A stretch of DNA of 16,456 nucleotides, taken from NCBI GenBank assembly GCA_003164375.1, contig PLTE01000096.1:132-16587 (forward strand), in the 5' to 3' direction. The translations under genes were made by a program, and so were the position numbers. The notes below the pieces were generated by a model. That model ran no database searches and was not told the origin of the DNA. It saw nothing but the letters and a program-made list of their open reading frames with translations. The DNA is from Hyphomicrobiales bacterium. GTDB lineage: Bacteria > Pseudomonadota > Alphaproteobacteria > Rhizobiales > Xanthobacteraceae. Positions 6,913 to 12,972 of this stretch are shown piece after piece. Each line of letters opens with the position of its first letter. Positions within the stretch are counted from its first letter, which is position 1.

Positions 6913-7483
6913 GCGTTGCGATCCAGAAACCGAGCACAATGACGACGAGGAGCGCGAGCAGGAACCAGCCGAAATATTTGTCGAGCAGATCCCTGATCGG
7001 CTCGCCGTAATATTTGAGCAGCAGGGCGAGTGCGAAGAATCGGGCGCCTCGCGTCAGCGCGCAGAGCAGGACAAAGAGCGGCAGGCTATAGGCTAGAAGC
7101 CCGCTGGTTATGGTGACGAGCTTGAACGGAATGGGCGTGAGCCCCTTCACCAAAATCACCGCCCAGCCCCATTTGGCGTAGAGTCCGCGCATTTCGTCGA
7201 CCCGCGCGCCATAGCCGTAAAGATCGATCAGCCATTTGCCGACCGTCTCGAACAGCAGCGCGCCGATCGCATAGCCAAGCAGCGCGCCGGCGACCGAGCC
7301 GACCGTGCAGATCAGCGCGTAGGTCCATGCGTTTTTCGGCCGCGCGACCGACATCGGCACCAAAATCGCATCCGGCGGCACCGGAAAGAACGAGCTTTCG
7401 GCGAAGGCGATGAGGCCGAGCGCCAGCGGCGCATGCCGGCTCTCCGCGAGAGTCAGGGTCCACCGATAGAGTTTTTGGAACAT
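6902..7483 (-). CDS. YqaA/DedA-family (SNARE-associated) membrane protein
   Basis: The 193-residue integral membrane protein belongs to the YqaA branch of the DedA/VTT superfamily. Seen in it are the AFAESSFFPVPPDAILVPM block (about 27-44), a glycine-rich helix (VGSVAGALLGYAIGALLF, 61-78), KGLTPIPFKLVTITSGLL (113-130) and a basic segment LTRGARFFALALLLKYYG. DedA-family proteins are linked to lipid scrambling and membrane homeostasis, and recently to undecaprenyl-phosphate recycling; for YqaA the substrate is unknown. The ATG at 7483 is chosen because the fold begins there, although the frame stays open to 7684 with a non-conserved, Arg/Pro-rich stretch. dsbB overlaps its stop by 11 bp, forming a two-gene unit seen in related bacteria. 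Confidence 0.87.
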   Translation of the reverse strand: MFQKLYRWTLTLAESRHAPLALGLIAFAESSFFPVPPDAILVPMSVARPKNAWTYALICTVGSVAGALLGYAIGALLFETVGKWLIDLYGYGARVDEMRGLYAKWGWAVILVKGLTPIPFKLVTITSGLLAYSLPLFVLLCALTRGARFFALALLLKYYGEPIRDLLDKYFGWFLLALLVVIVLGFWIATHVL

Positions 7484-7803
7484 GCCAGGCGAACCGGGAA
7501 GCGCCGCACGCGAATGGCGGGCGGCTGGTGGGATCAGGACAAAATCTGCGGTCGAGCTGAAGGCATACCCTTTTTCCGCCCTGAAAGTCCATAAAGGCGG
7601 GATGAGGCGCTTCGGCGCAAGGCCGCATGGGCAAACGGGCGAGAGATGTCTATCATGGGCTGCGGCCGGGGGCCGGAGGCGCATGACGCGAGCGTTTTCC
7701 GATCCGATGGAGTGGGAAGCAGCTCCGATTTCCTTTTTTATCGCATTTTCTTAACGCGAACCGGATCCACTTCGCTCGAAAATGCTCAAGTCACGAGGGA
7801 TTG
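7484..7803. other. Divergent spacer between yqaA and the UbiC-like gene
   Basis: These 320 bp separate divergent genes. The right third is a palindromic repeat (7690-7787). The left two thirds hold no gene or RNA that can be supported, and no clear promoter boxes were identified. Confidence 0.5.
7690..7787. repeat. Mosaic inverted repeat in front of the UbiC-like gene
   Basis: GAGCGTTTTC (7690-7699) and GAAAATGCTC (7778-7787) are inverted arms matching at nine of ten bases. Between them lie CGATCCGATGGAGTGG and AACGCGAACCGGATCCACTT, which recall dispersed intergenic elements common in Beijerinckiaceae and Methylobacteriaceae genomes. It differs in sequence from the elements at 2004 and 3169. 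Confidence 0.6.
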
Positions 7804-8454
7804 ATGCTCGACCGGAAGGGCGCGGCGATATCGGCAGGCGAACTCCCGGCGCGATCGCCGTCGCCAGCGACCGGGCAGGCGCAGGCCTTCGCCTTGCTGG
7901 AGACGCTGAATGCGCGTCTGCTCGCGTCGCACAGCGCGACCTCGACGCTGGAGCAGTGGCGGCTCGAGCGTCCTTCGGCGGGAGACGCGACGATCCGCGC
8001 GCGGCGCGTCGCTGGGATCGACAAGCCGGCGTCCGCGGCGCAGCGCGAGAGGCTGAAGGTCGGCCGGCGCGACCGCGTCGTCTATCGCCGCGTCGAACTC
8101 GCCTGCGGCGAGCGCGTCCTGTCCGAAGCCGAGAACTGGTATGTGCCGGGCCGCCTCACGGCCGAAATCCGCGAGATTATCGCCAGGAGCGATACGCCAT
8201 TCGGCCGCGCCGTGCTGGATTTGAATCCCGTTCGGGAGACTTTCGCGGTCGAAGTTCTCTGGCGCCCCGACGATACGGCCGGTGCGCTGGACCAGCCGGA
8301 AGGTGAACTCACGATTCCGTGGCGGCTTTTTCGGCACCGAGCTCTTGTCTATGGCGGTGATCGCCACCCCTTCGCGGAGGTCAATGAGACTTATACGCGC
8401 GAGATTCTGGCCTTCGGCCCCCCGCCCTCAGTTCAGGATAAATCCATCGCATAG
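7804..8454 (+). CDS. Chorismate lyase (UbiC)-like hypothetical protein
   Basis: The product is a 216-residue soluble protein. Its centre looks like the chorismate lyase/UTRA-type fold: YRRVELACGERVLSEAENWY (94-113), VPGRLT, then DTPFGRAVLDLNPVRETFAV (130-149). In UbiC the corresponding parts are the strand with the substrate arginine, the LG-type turn and the late V-R strand. The N-terminus (LLETLNARLLASHSATSTLE) is the usual opening of this alphaproteobacterial family. UbiC makes 4-hydroxybenzoate for ubiquinone; whether this relative has that activity cannot be told. The ATG at 7804 follows GAGGGA (7795-7800); a TTG directly precedes it. Its 3' end overlaps the convergent DUF2237 gene by 22 bp. 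Coding is confident; the exact function is not. Confidence 0.7.
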   Translation: MLDRKGAAISAGELPARSPSPATGQAQAFALLETLNARLLASHSATSTLEQWRLERPSAGDATIRARRVAGIDKPASAAQRERLKVGRRDRVVYRRVELACGERVLSEAENWYVPGRLTAEIREIIARSDTPFGRAVLDLNPVRETFAVEVLWRPDDTAGALDQPEGELTIPWRLFRHRALVYGGDRHPFAEVNETYTREILAFGPPPSVQDKSIA

Positions 8455-8834
8455 CGCTTCAGATCGGGGAGCGCGCAATGGGCGAGGGCGCCCTCATGGG
8501 TCGCCTGCAGTACGACGCGCGGCGCGGCGTCGGCCTCGAAAGCCTCCTGCCAGCGCGGCGCGCAAAGGCACCAGCGGTCGCCTGGCTTGAGCCCCAGAAA
8601 ACCGAAGGCCGGCAGCGGCGTCGACAGATCATTGCCGCGCGATTTGGAGAAAGCCAGAAACGCCTCGGTCGCCACGATGCAGACCGTGTGGCTGCCGAGG
8701 TCCTCGGCAGCCGTATCGCAGCAGCCATTGCGGAAAAATCCGGTCAGCGGATCGCTGGAGCAGCTCGCCAGCGGCTGTCCCAGAACGTTTCGCGAGGGCC
8801 TGCGCCCGCCATCGCCTGAATCATCCCTTAACAT
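8433..8834 (-). CDS. DUF2237 family cysteine-rich protein
   Basis: This 133-residue protein is a full-length member of DUF2237. The recognisable blocks are NVLGQPLASCSSDPLTGFFR, NGCCDTAAEDLGSHTVC, FLAFSKSRGNDLSTP and LKPGDRWCLCAPRW. Conserved cysteines C25, C38, C39, C52, C89 and C91 suggest metal binding or redox chemistry, but the family has no established function. The start at 8834 has GGAG five bases upstream. The gene lies 107 bp downstream of the aspartate aminotransferase gene on the same strand, so it may be co-transcribed. Its end overlaps the convergent UbiC-like gene by 22 bp, leaving no room for an ordinary terminator. Confidence 0.88.
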   Translation of the reverse strand: MLRDDSGDGGRRPSRNVLGQPLASCSSDPLTGFFRNGCCDTAAEDLGSHTVCIVATEAFLAFSKSRGNDLSTPLPAFGFLGLKPGDRWCLCAPRWQEAFEADAAPRVVLQATHEGALAHCALPDLKRYAMDLS

Positions 8835-8924
8835 GGAGGCTCCAATCGCCGGCTGATCCGGTCAAGCATGGATCGGCAAACGAAACCAGAGTTCGCGCCA
8901 TCGCACAATCGCTTTTAGGGCCAC

Positions 8925-8940
8925 GCCGGCCGCGGCCGGC
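8925..8940 (-). other. GC-only palindrome after the aminotransferase gene
   Basis: GCCGGCCGCGGCCGGC is a perfect 16-bp palindrome starting just after the aminotransferase stop. No T-run follows on the minus strand, so it is not a standard intrinsic terminator. It could act as an RNA-stabilising hairpin between the two genes. Confidence 0.35.
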
Positions 8941-8941
8941 C

Positions 8942-10144
8942 TCACAGAAGGCTCGCGCAAAACCGCTGGATCTTTGCGCAGGCATCCTCCAGCACAGAGG
9001 TCGAGGTGGCGTAGGAAATGCGGAAATTCGGGCCGAGGCCAAAGGCCGAACCCTGCACGACGGCGACCCCTTCGCTGTCGAGAAGGGCTGAGACGAAATC
9101 CTCGTCGGACTCGATCAATTTGCCGCCCGGCGCGCGCTTTCCGATCGCCTCCGCGCAGGACGGATAGACGTAAAAGGCGCCTTCCGGCTGCGGGCAGCGC
9201 AAGTATTTCGCCTGATTCAGCATCGAAACGACGAGATCGCGCCTTTCCTCGAAGATCTTGCGGCGTTCGGCGATGAAATCCTGCGGGCCGTTCAGCGCCT
9301 CGACCGAGGCCCATTGCGCGATGGAGCAGGCGCCCGAGGTCTGCTGCCCCTGCAGCATCTCCATCGCCCTGATGAGTTCGAGCGGACCGGCGGCGTAGCC
9401 GATGCGCCATCCGGTCATGGCGTAGGATTTCGAAACGCCATTCATGGTCAGCGTGCGGTCGATCAGCGCCGGCTCCACCTGCGCCGGCGTGGCGAAGGCG
9501 AAATCGCCATAGACGAGATGCTCGTAAATATCGTCGGTCAGCACCCAGACCTGCGGGTGGCGCAGGAGCACATCGGTCAGGGCCTTGAGTTCCGCGTGGG
9601 AGTAAGCCGCTCCCGATGGATTTGAGGGCGAGTTCAGCAGCAGCCATTTCGTTTTCGGCGTTATCGCCCGCTCCAGCGCCTCCGGCTGCAGCTTGAAGCC
9701 ATGCTCGATCGTCGTTTCGACGGGAACGGGCTTTCCGCCGGCGATCAGCACCATATCCGGATAGCTGACCCAATAGGGCGCAGGAATGATCACTTCATCG
9801 CCCGGATTGACCGTCGCAAGGAAGGCGTTGAACAGGATATGCTTGCCCCCCGTTCCGACGATGGTTTGCGCGGGTTTGTAGGCGAGGCCGTTCTCGCGCT
9901 TGAATTTCGCCGCGATCGCCTCCCGCAGAGGCGGGATGCCGGCGACGGGGGTGTATTTCGTCTCGCCGCGCCGGATGGCCGCGATCGCCGCCTCCTTCAC
10001 ATTGTCCGGCGTATCGAAGTCCGGCTCGCCGACGGACAGCGAAATAATATCGCGCCCCGCACTCTTCAGATCGCGCGCCTTCTGCGTCACCGCGATCGTG
10101 GCGGAAGGTTTCACGCGCAAAAGCGCGTCGGCGATGAACGGCAT
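8942..10144 (-). CDS. aatA: Aspartate aminotransferase (class I/II, PLP-dependent)
   Basis: The 400-residue product is a fold-type I aminotransferase of the aspartate aminotransferase Ib subgroup, which interconverts aspartate and 2-oxoglutarate with oxaloacetate and glutamate. Visible landmarks are SLSVGEPDFDTP (35-46), KYTPVAGIPPLREAIAAK, the glycine loop VGTGGKHILFNAFLA, SPSNPSGAAYS with the cofactor-contacting asparagine, and LTDDIYEHLVY. The PLP lysine is K239 in VSKSYAMTGWRIGY, and FRISYATS supplies the carboxylate-binding arginine near the C-terminus. Several members of this subgroup also accept prephenate, which cannot be judged here. The start at 10144 is supported by GGAG six bases upstream; the open frame beyond it to 10234 is not conserved in character. 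DUF2237 follows on the same strand. Confidence 0.93.
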   Translation of the reverse strand: MPFIADALLRVKPSATIAVTQKARDLKSAGRDIISLSVGEPDFDTPDNVKEAAIAAIRRGETKYTPVAGIPPLREAIAAKFKRENGLAYKPAQTIVGTGGKHILFNAFLATVNPGDEVIIPAPYWVSYPDMVLIAGGKPVPVETTIEHGFKLQPEALERAITPKTKWLLLNSPSNPSGAAYSHAELKALTDVLLRHPQVWVLTDDIYEHLVYGDFAFATPAQVEPALIDRTLTMNGVSKSYAMTGWRIGYAAGPLELIRAMEMLQGQQTSGACSIAQWASVEALNGPQDFIAERRKIFEERRDLVVSMLNQAKYLRCPQPEGAFYVYPSCAEAIGKRAPGGKLIESDEDFVSALLDSEGVAVVQGSAFGLGPNFRISYATSTSVLEDACAKIQRFCASLL

Positions 10145-10378
10145 GGAGGGCTCCGTCGGGAAGTTGTGAAGGAATGAGAGCCGGACCTTAGAATTCCAGC
10201 CGCGCGAGAGCAACCGCTGCCGCGTCGTCCGCAATCAGGGCCAAAGGCCCCCAGACGCACGCTCCTGTGTGGTTCCGCACAGGCCACGGGCCAAACGCCG
10301 TTAGAAGATGCTTAAAATGTGAATTGAAAAAGCAAGTCTTAACGAATGCGCGCCTATACCGGGCTTCGGAGCTGCGCC

Positions 10379-10600
10379 ATGTCCATCGCCAATCATTTTG
10401 ACCACAGACGCGATGCCGGATTCGTCCGCAGTTATGACTTGCGGGCGGCGCGGCGGCAGTTTCAGGTCTCGCTCATCCTTATTCTAGTAATGGCTTGCGG
10501 CGCGCTCGCCCTTGGCCTGATGACGCGTCTCGATCTTTCCCATTCGGCCGAACATCCCACAGTCGTTCGCGCGAGCACTCCCAGCATCGCCAAAACGTGA
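10379..10600 (+). CDS. Small single-pass membrane protein, unknown
   Basis: A 73-residue protein with a basic, His/Arg-rich N-terminus (MSIANHFDHRRD...RAARRQ), one membrane helix at about 29-49 (QVSLILILVMACGALALGLM) and a short Ser/Thr/Ala tail. By the positive-inside rule the N-terminus should be cytoplasmic. The start is well supported by GGAG (10368-10371) seven bases before the ATG; an in-frame ATG at 10346 has no such site. It is transcribed divergently from the aminotransferase gene and is followed by a structured stretch and a strong terminator, so it is probably its own transcription unit. No family is recognised; coding status rests on the ribosome binding site and the clean membrane segment. 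Confidence 0.65.
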   Translation: MSIANHFDHRRDAGFVRSYDLRAARRQFQVSLILILVMACGALALGLMTRLDLSHSAEHPTVVRASTPSIAKT

Positions 10601-10604
10601 CTGG

Positions 10605-10711
10605 ACAGGCGACAGAAATGTCGTCAAAATGTCATACGAACTTCCCACAGGCCCCCGGGAAGCTCGCTAGCGGGCCGCGCTCTACTTCTTGAGAGCGCGG
10701 CCAATTTTTTT
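10605..10711 (+). ncRNA. Candidate structured RNA or 3'-UTR element
   Basis: Starting a few bases after the small membrane protein's stop, the plus strand gives a string of foldable units. CGACA-GAAA-TGTCG (10610-10623) has a GNRA tetraloop, CTTCCC pairs with GGGAAG (10641-10646, 10657-10662), and CGCTAGCG is a palindrome (10665-10672). The intrinsic terminator follows directly. No separate promoter is obvious, so a 3'-UTR-derived small RNA or a stabilised mRNA end is more likely than an independent gene. No known RNA family was recognised. Confidence 0.35.
10673..10711 (+). terminator. Strong Rho-independent terminator
   Basis: GGCCGCGCTCT (10673-10683) pairs perfectly over 11 bp with AGAGCGCGGCC (10692-10702) around an 8-nt loop, followed by AA and seven Ts (10705-10711). 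This is a textbook intrinsic terminator for the plus strand, ending the unit that contains the 73-residue protein gene. Confidence 0.9.
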
Positions 10712-10743
10712 GGCATTGTTGAGGGCAAGCGCCTCTATTGCGA

Positions 10744-10780
10744 TCAATTTAGTTATAAATATTTATATATAGCTTAAAGA
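10744..10780. other. AT-rich patch
   Basis: A stretch of about 37 bases, nearly all A and T (with AGTTATAAAT and TTTATATATAG), stands out in otherwise GC-rich DNA. It lies between the terminator and the inverted repeat upstream of the dapB end. It could be a promoter, a protein-binding site or a remnant; no reading frame uses it. Confidence 0.5.
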
Positions 10781-10792
10781 TCGGTCTTGTTT

Positions 10793-10873
10793 GGAAAATC
10801 CGCGCCTTTTCATGGTTCTTTCCAGCACAGCAGTTCCCGGTTGGCGCGATGAAAAGCTGGAAGAGGATTTTCC
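10793..10873. repeat. Imperfect inverted repeat downstream of dapB
   Basis: GGAAAATCC (10793-10801) and CTTTTCAT (10806-10813) recur inverted as ATGAAAAG (10849-10856) and GGATTTTCC (10865-10873). The two arm pairs are perfect, but their spacers differ in length. The layout fits a mosaic intergenic element placed 36 bp after the dapB stop on the minus strand. Confidence 0.55.
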
Positions 10874-10909
10874 GATTGGATCGCGTCGGGAGAAACGAAG
10901 GCGGCTGGC

Positions 10910-11722
10910 TCAGCCAGCGAGCCCGAGCACGTCGGCCATCGTATAGAGGCCCGGGTCGCGGCCCTGCCCCCAAAGCGCAGCCTTGACGGCGCCTCGCGCA
11001 AAAATGCTGCGGTCTTCCGCGACATGGGCAAGTTCAAGTCTTTCGCCGGCTCCCGCGAAAATGACCCGATGATCGCCGACGACCGAGCCGCCGCGCAAGG
11101 AGGCGAAACCGATCGCCCCCTCTGGCCGCGCGCCGGTATGGCCATCGCGCGATCGCACGGAATTGCCGGCAAGATCGATCGCGCGGCCCCTGGCCGCCGC
11201 GGCGCCGAGGAGCAGGGCGGTGCCGGACGGCGCATCGACCTTGGCGCGGTGGTGCATCTCGACGATTTCAACATCGAAATCGGGCCCTAGCGCGCGCGCG
11301 GCTTTTTCGACGAGCGCGGCGAGAAGATTCACCCCAAAGCTCATATTGCCGGACTGCACCACGACCGCATGGCGCGCCGCCGCCTCGAGGCGCGCGAAAT
11401 TATCCTGCCGAAGGCCGGTGGTCCCGATGACATGGACGATCCGCGCCTGCGCCGCGAGGGTCGCCAGTGCGACCGTCGTCTGCGGCGTGGTGAAATCGAG
11501 AAGGCCATCGGCGCCGACGATCGCGCCCAGGGCGTCGGAGGTGATCGCCACCCCCGTCTCGCCGCATCCAGCCAGAAGTCCGGCGTCCTGTCCAACCGCG
11601 GCCGAGCCAGGCCGCGCGATCGCGCCGGCAAGGACAGCTCCGGGCGTCTCCTGAATGATCTGGATCAGGGCGCGGCCCATCCGGCCGGCTGCGCCGGCCA
11701 CGACCAGCCTCATGTCGCTCAT
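10910..11722 (-). CDS. dapB: 4-hydroxy-tetrahydrodipicolinate reductase
   Basis: The 270-residue product has the usual length of DapB, which reduces hydroxy-tetrahydrodipicolinate with NAD(P)H in the lysine and meso-diaminopimelate pathway. The N-terminal Rossmann loop is GAAGRMGRAL (10-19), and the strand LLDFTTPQTTV and loop VIGTTGL follow. The catalytic signature EMHHRAKVDAPSGTA holds H157, H158 and K161, equivalent to H159 and K163 of E. coli. The C-terminus returns to the nucleotide domain (ALWGQGRDPGLYTMADVLGL). The ATG at 11722 has GGGGGA about nine bases upstream; an in-frame ATG at 11713 is an alternative. In many relatives dapB lies close to pyrF; here an opposite-strand gene and repeats separate them. 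Confidence 0.95.
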   Translation of the reverse strand: MSDMRLVVAGAAGRMGRALIQIIQETPGAVLAGAIARPGSAAVGQDAGLLAGCGETGVAITSDALGAIVGADGLLDFTTPQTTVALATLAAQARIVHVIGTTGLRQDNFARLEAAARHAVVVQSGNMSFGVNLLAALVEKAARALGPDFDVEIVEMHHRAKVDAPSGTALLLGAAAARGRAIDLAGNSVRSRDGHTGARPEGAIGFASLRGGSVVGDHRVIFAGAGERLELAHVAEDRSIFARGAVKAALWGQGRDPGLYTMADVLGLAG

Positions 11723-11798
11723 GAATCAATTTCCCCCAAGCGTGATGCGAAAAAGTGGAAACCATCTTGCCGCGCCGCATTACTCTTCACTTTTGAAA

Positions 11799-11847
11799 TC
11801 GATCGCGATGAATTTGGATTGAATCAACCCAAATTCATCGCGATCGA
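11799..11847. repeat. Near-perfect 49-nt palindrome
   Basis: TCGATCGCGATGAATTTGG (11799-11817) is repeated inverted without a mismatch at 11829-11847. The 11 bases between are themselves a TTGA-A-TCAA palindrome flanked by one A/C mismatch. The whole block can form a hairpin or cruciform of about 23 bp. To its left (about 11731-11775), GCGTGATGCGAAAAAGTGGAAACC looks like a decayed arm of another common intergenic element of this order. Confidence 0.85.
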
Positions 11848-11965
11848 GCGCGCGTCGGCGTTCCCTATCATATTCTTTCGCGGCCTCGATGCGGGTTTTG
11901 GCGATGGACCGCCGTAGCGAATTAGTATGTAATGTCCATAGTGAAACTAAACTGATAGATGGTCC

Positions 11966-12949
11966 ATGACGCTCGTGAAAACCCTGTCGAAACTCGCGCT
12001 GCATCGCCCCTTGCGCGCCGCCGCCGTATTGCTCGGCTTCCTGTTCGCCGTCGCAGCGCCTCCTGGCGCGGCGGACGCGGGCGAAAAGACGATCCGGGTC
12101 GGCTACCAGAAATACGGGACGCTCATCCTCGTGAAATCCAAGGGCGCGCTCGAAGAAAAGCTGAAGCCCCTCGGCTATGACGTGACCTGGAGCGAATTCG
12201 CCTCCGGCCCCGCCTTGCTGGAAGCACTGAACGCCGGCGCCATCGACGTCGGCACGACCGGCGAAACGCCGCCAATTTTCTCGCAGGCCGCCGGCGTCGA
12301 TCTCGTCTATGTCGCAAATGAGCCGGCCTCGCCGCGCGGCGAGGCGATCCTCGTGCCGAAGACGAGCGCGATCAAGACAGTAGCGGATCTCAAGGGCAAA
12401 AAAGTCGCGTTGAACAAGGGCTCCAACGTGCATTATCTACTCGTGCGGGCGCTTGAAGCGGCCGGACTCGCCTATACCGACATCCAAACGGTTTTCCTGC
12501 CCCCCGCCGACGCCCGCGCCGCTTTCGAAAAGGGCGCCGTCGACGCCTGGGTGATCTGGGATCCCTATCTCGCCGCGGCGGAGGCGGCGACAGGCGGCCG
12601 CACGCTTGCGACAGGCGAAGGCCTCGTTCCGAACAATCAATTCTATCTGGCCACCGGGAAATATAGCGCGCAAAACCCGCAGGCCGTCGACGCCTTCGTC
12701 GAAGCGATCGCGGAGGTCGACAAATGGGCCGAGAAGAATCCGGCCGCCGTCGCCGACGTGGTCAGCCCGCTGACCGGGATTCCGGCGCCGATTCTCGCCG
12801 TCGCGCTGCAACGGCAATCCTACGGCGTGCAGCCGATCGACGCGAAGGTCATCGGCGAGCAACAAAAAATCGCCGACGCTTTTCTCGCACTCGGCCTGAT
12901 CCCGAAGCCGATCGTCATCGCCGACGCCATTCGCAAACCGAGATCGTGA
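11966..12949 (+). CDS. Aliphatic sulfonate-type ABC transporter substrate-binding protein
   Basis: The 327-residue product resembles SsuA-type periplasmic binding proteins for sulfonates and related compounds. A signal peptide covers residues 1 to about 38 (PLRAAAVLLGFLFAVAAPPGAADA). The mature part begins KTIRVGYQKYGTLILVK and carries the family blocks EFASGPALLEALNAGAIDVGTTGETPP, VADLKGKKVALNKGSNVHYLL, LPPADARAAFEKGAVDAWVIWDPYL and NQFYLA. The ligand could be a sulfonate, taurine or sulfate ester. No permease or ATPase gene lies beside it, so it is an orphan in this view. The ATG at 11966 overlaps an out-of-frame ATG at 11959, and no strong Shine-Dalgarno is visible. It runs opposite to all neighbours and ends 10 bp from the pyrF stop, which suggests insertion into an older pyrF-dapB arrangement. 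Confidence 0.88.
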   Translation: MTLVKTLSKLALHRPLRAAAVLLGFLFAVAAPPGAADAGEKTIRVGYQKYGTLILVKSKGALEEKLKPLGYDVTWSEFASGPALLEALNAGAIDVGTTGETPPIFSQAAGVDLVYVANEPASPRGEAILVPKTSAIKTVADLKGKKVALNKGSNVHYLLVRALEAAGLAYTDIQTVFLPPADARAAFEKGAVDAWVIWDPYLAAAEAATGGRTLATGEGLVPNNQFYLATGKYSAQNPQAVDAFVEAIAEVDKWAEKNPAAVADVVSPLTGIPAPILAVALQRQSYGVQPIDAKVIGEQQKIADAFLALGLIPKPIVIADAIRKPRS

Positions 12950-12952
12950 GCG

Positions 12953-12972
12953 CGCCAGTTCAAACGCTGGCG
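12953..12972 (+). terminator. Possible terminator between the ssuA-like gene and pyrF
   Basis: CGCCAG (12953-12958) and CTGGCG (12967-12972) form a 6-bp stem with an 8-nt loop, followed by ATTTCCTT on plus. It starts 3 bp after the binding-protein stop and overlaps the last pyrF codons. The T-run is broken, so strength is uncertain. Confidence 0.35.

Noticed and set aside
6902..8000. Possible assembly join near the middle, because repeat families differ left and right
   Set aside because: Gene density, base composition and codon style look alike on both sides, and several repeat families commonly coexist in Hyphomicrobiales. Read mapping across the region would settle it.
11904..11967. Inverted ATGGACC / GGTCCAT flanking the upstream region of the ssuA-like gene
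   Set aside because: Seven-base arms 50 bases apart, one overlapping a start codon, are expected by chance at this length.
11780..12433. A 217-codon minus-strand frame through the palindrome and the binding-protein gene
   Set aside because: Most of it is antisense to a well-recognised binding protein, and its C-terminal part simply translates the palindrome.
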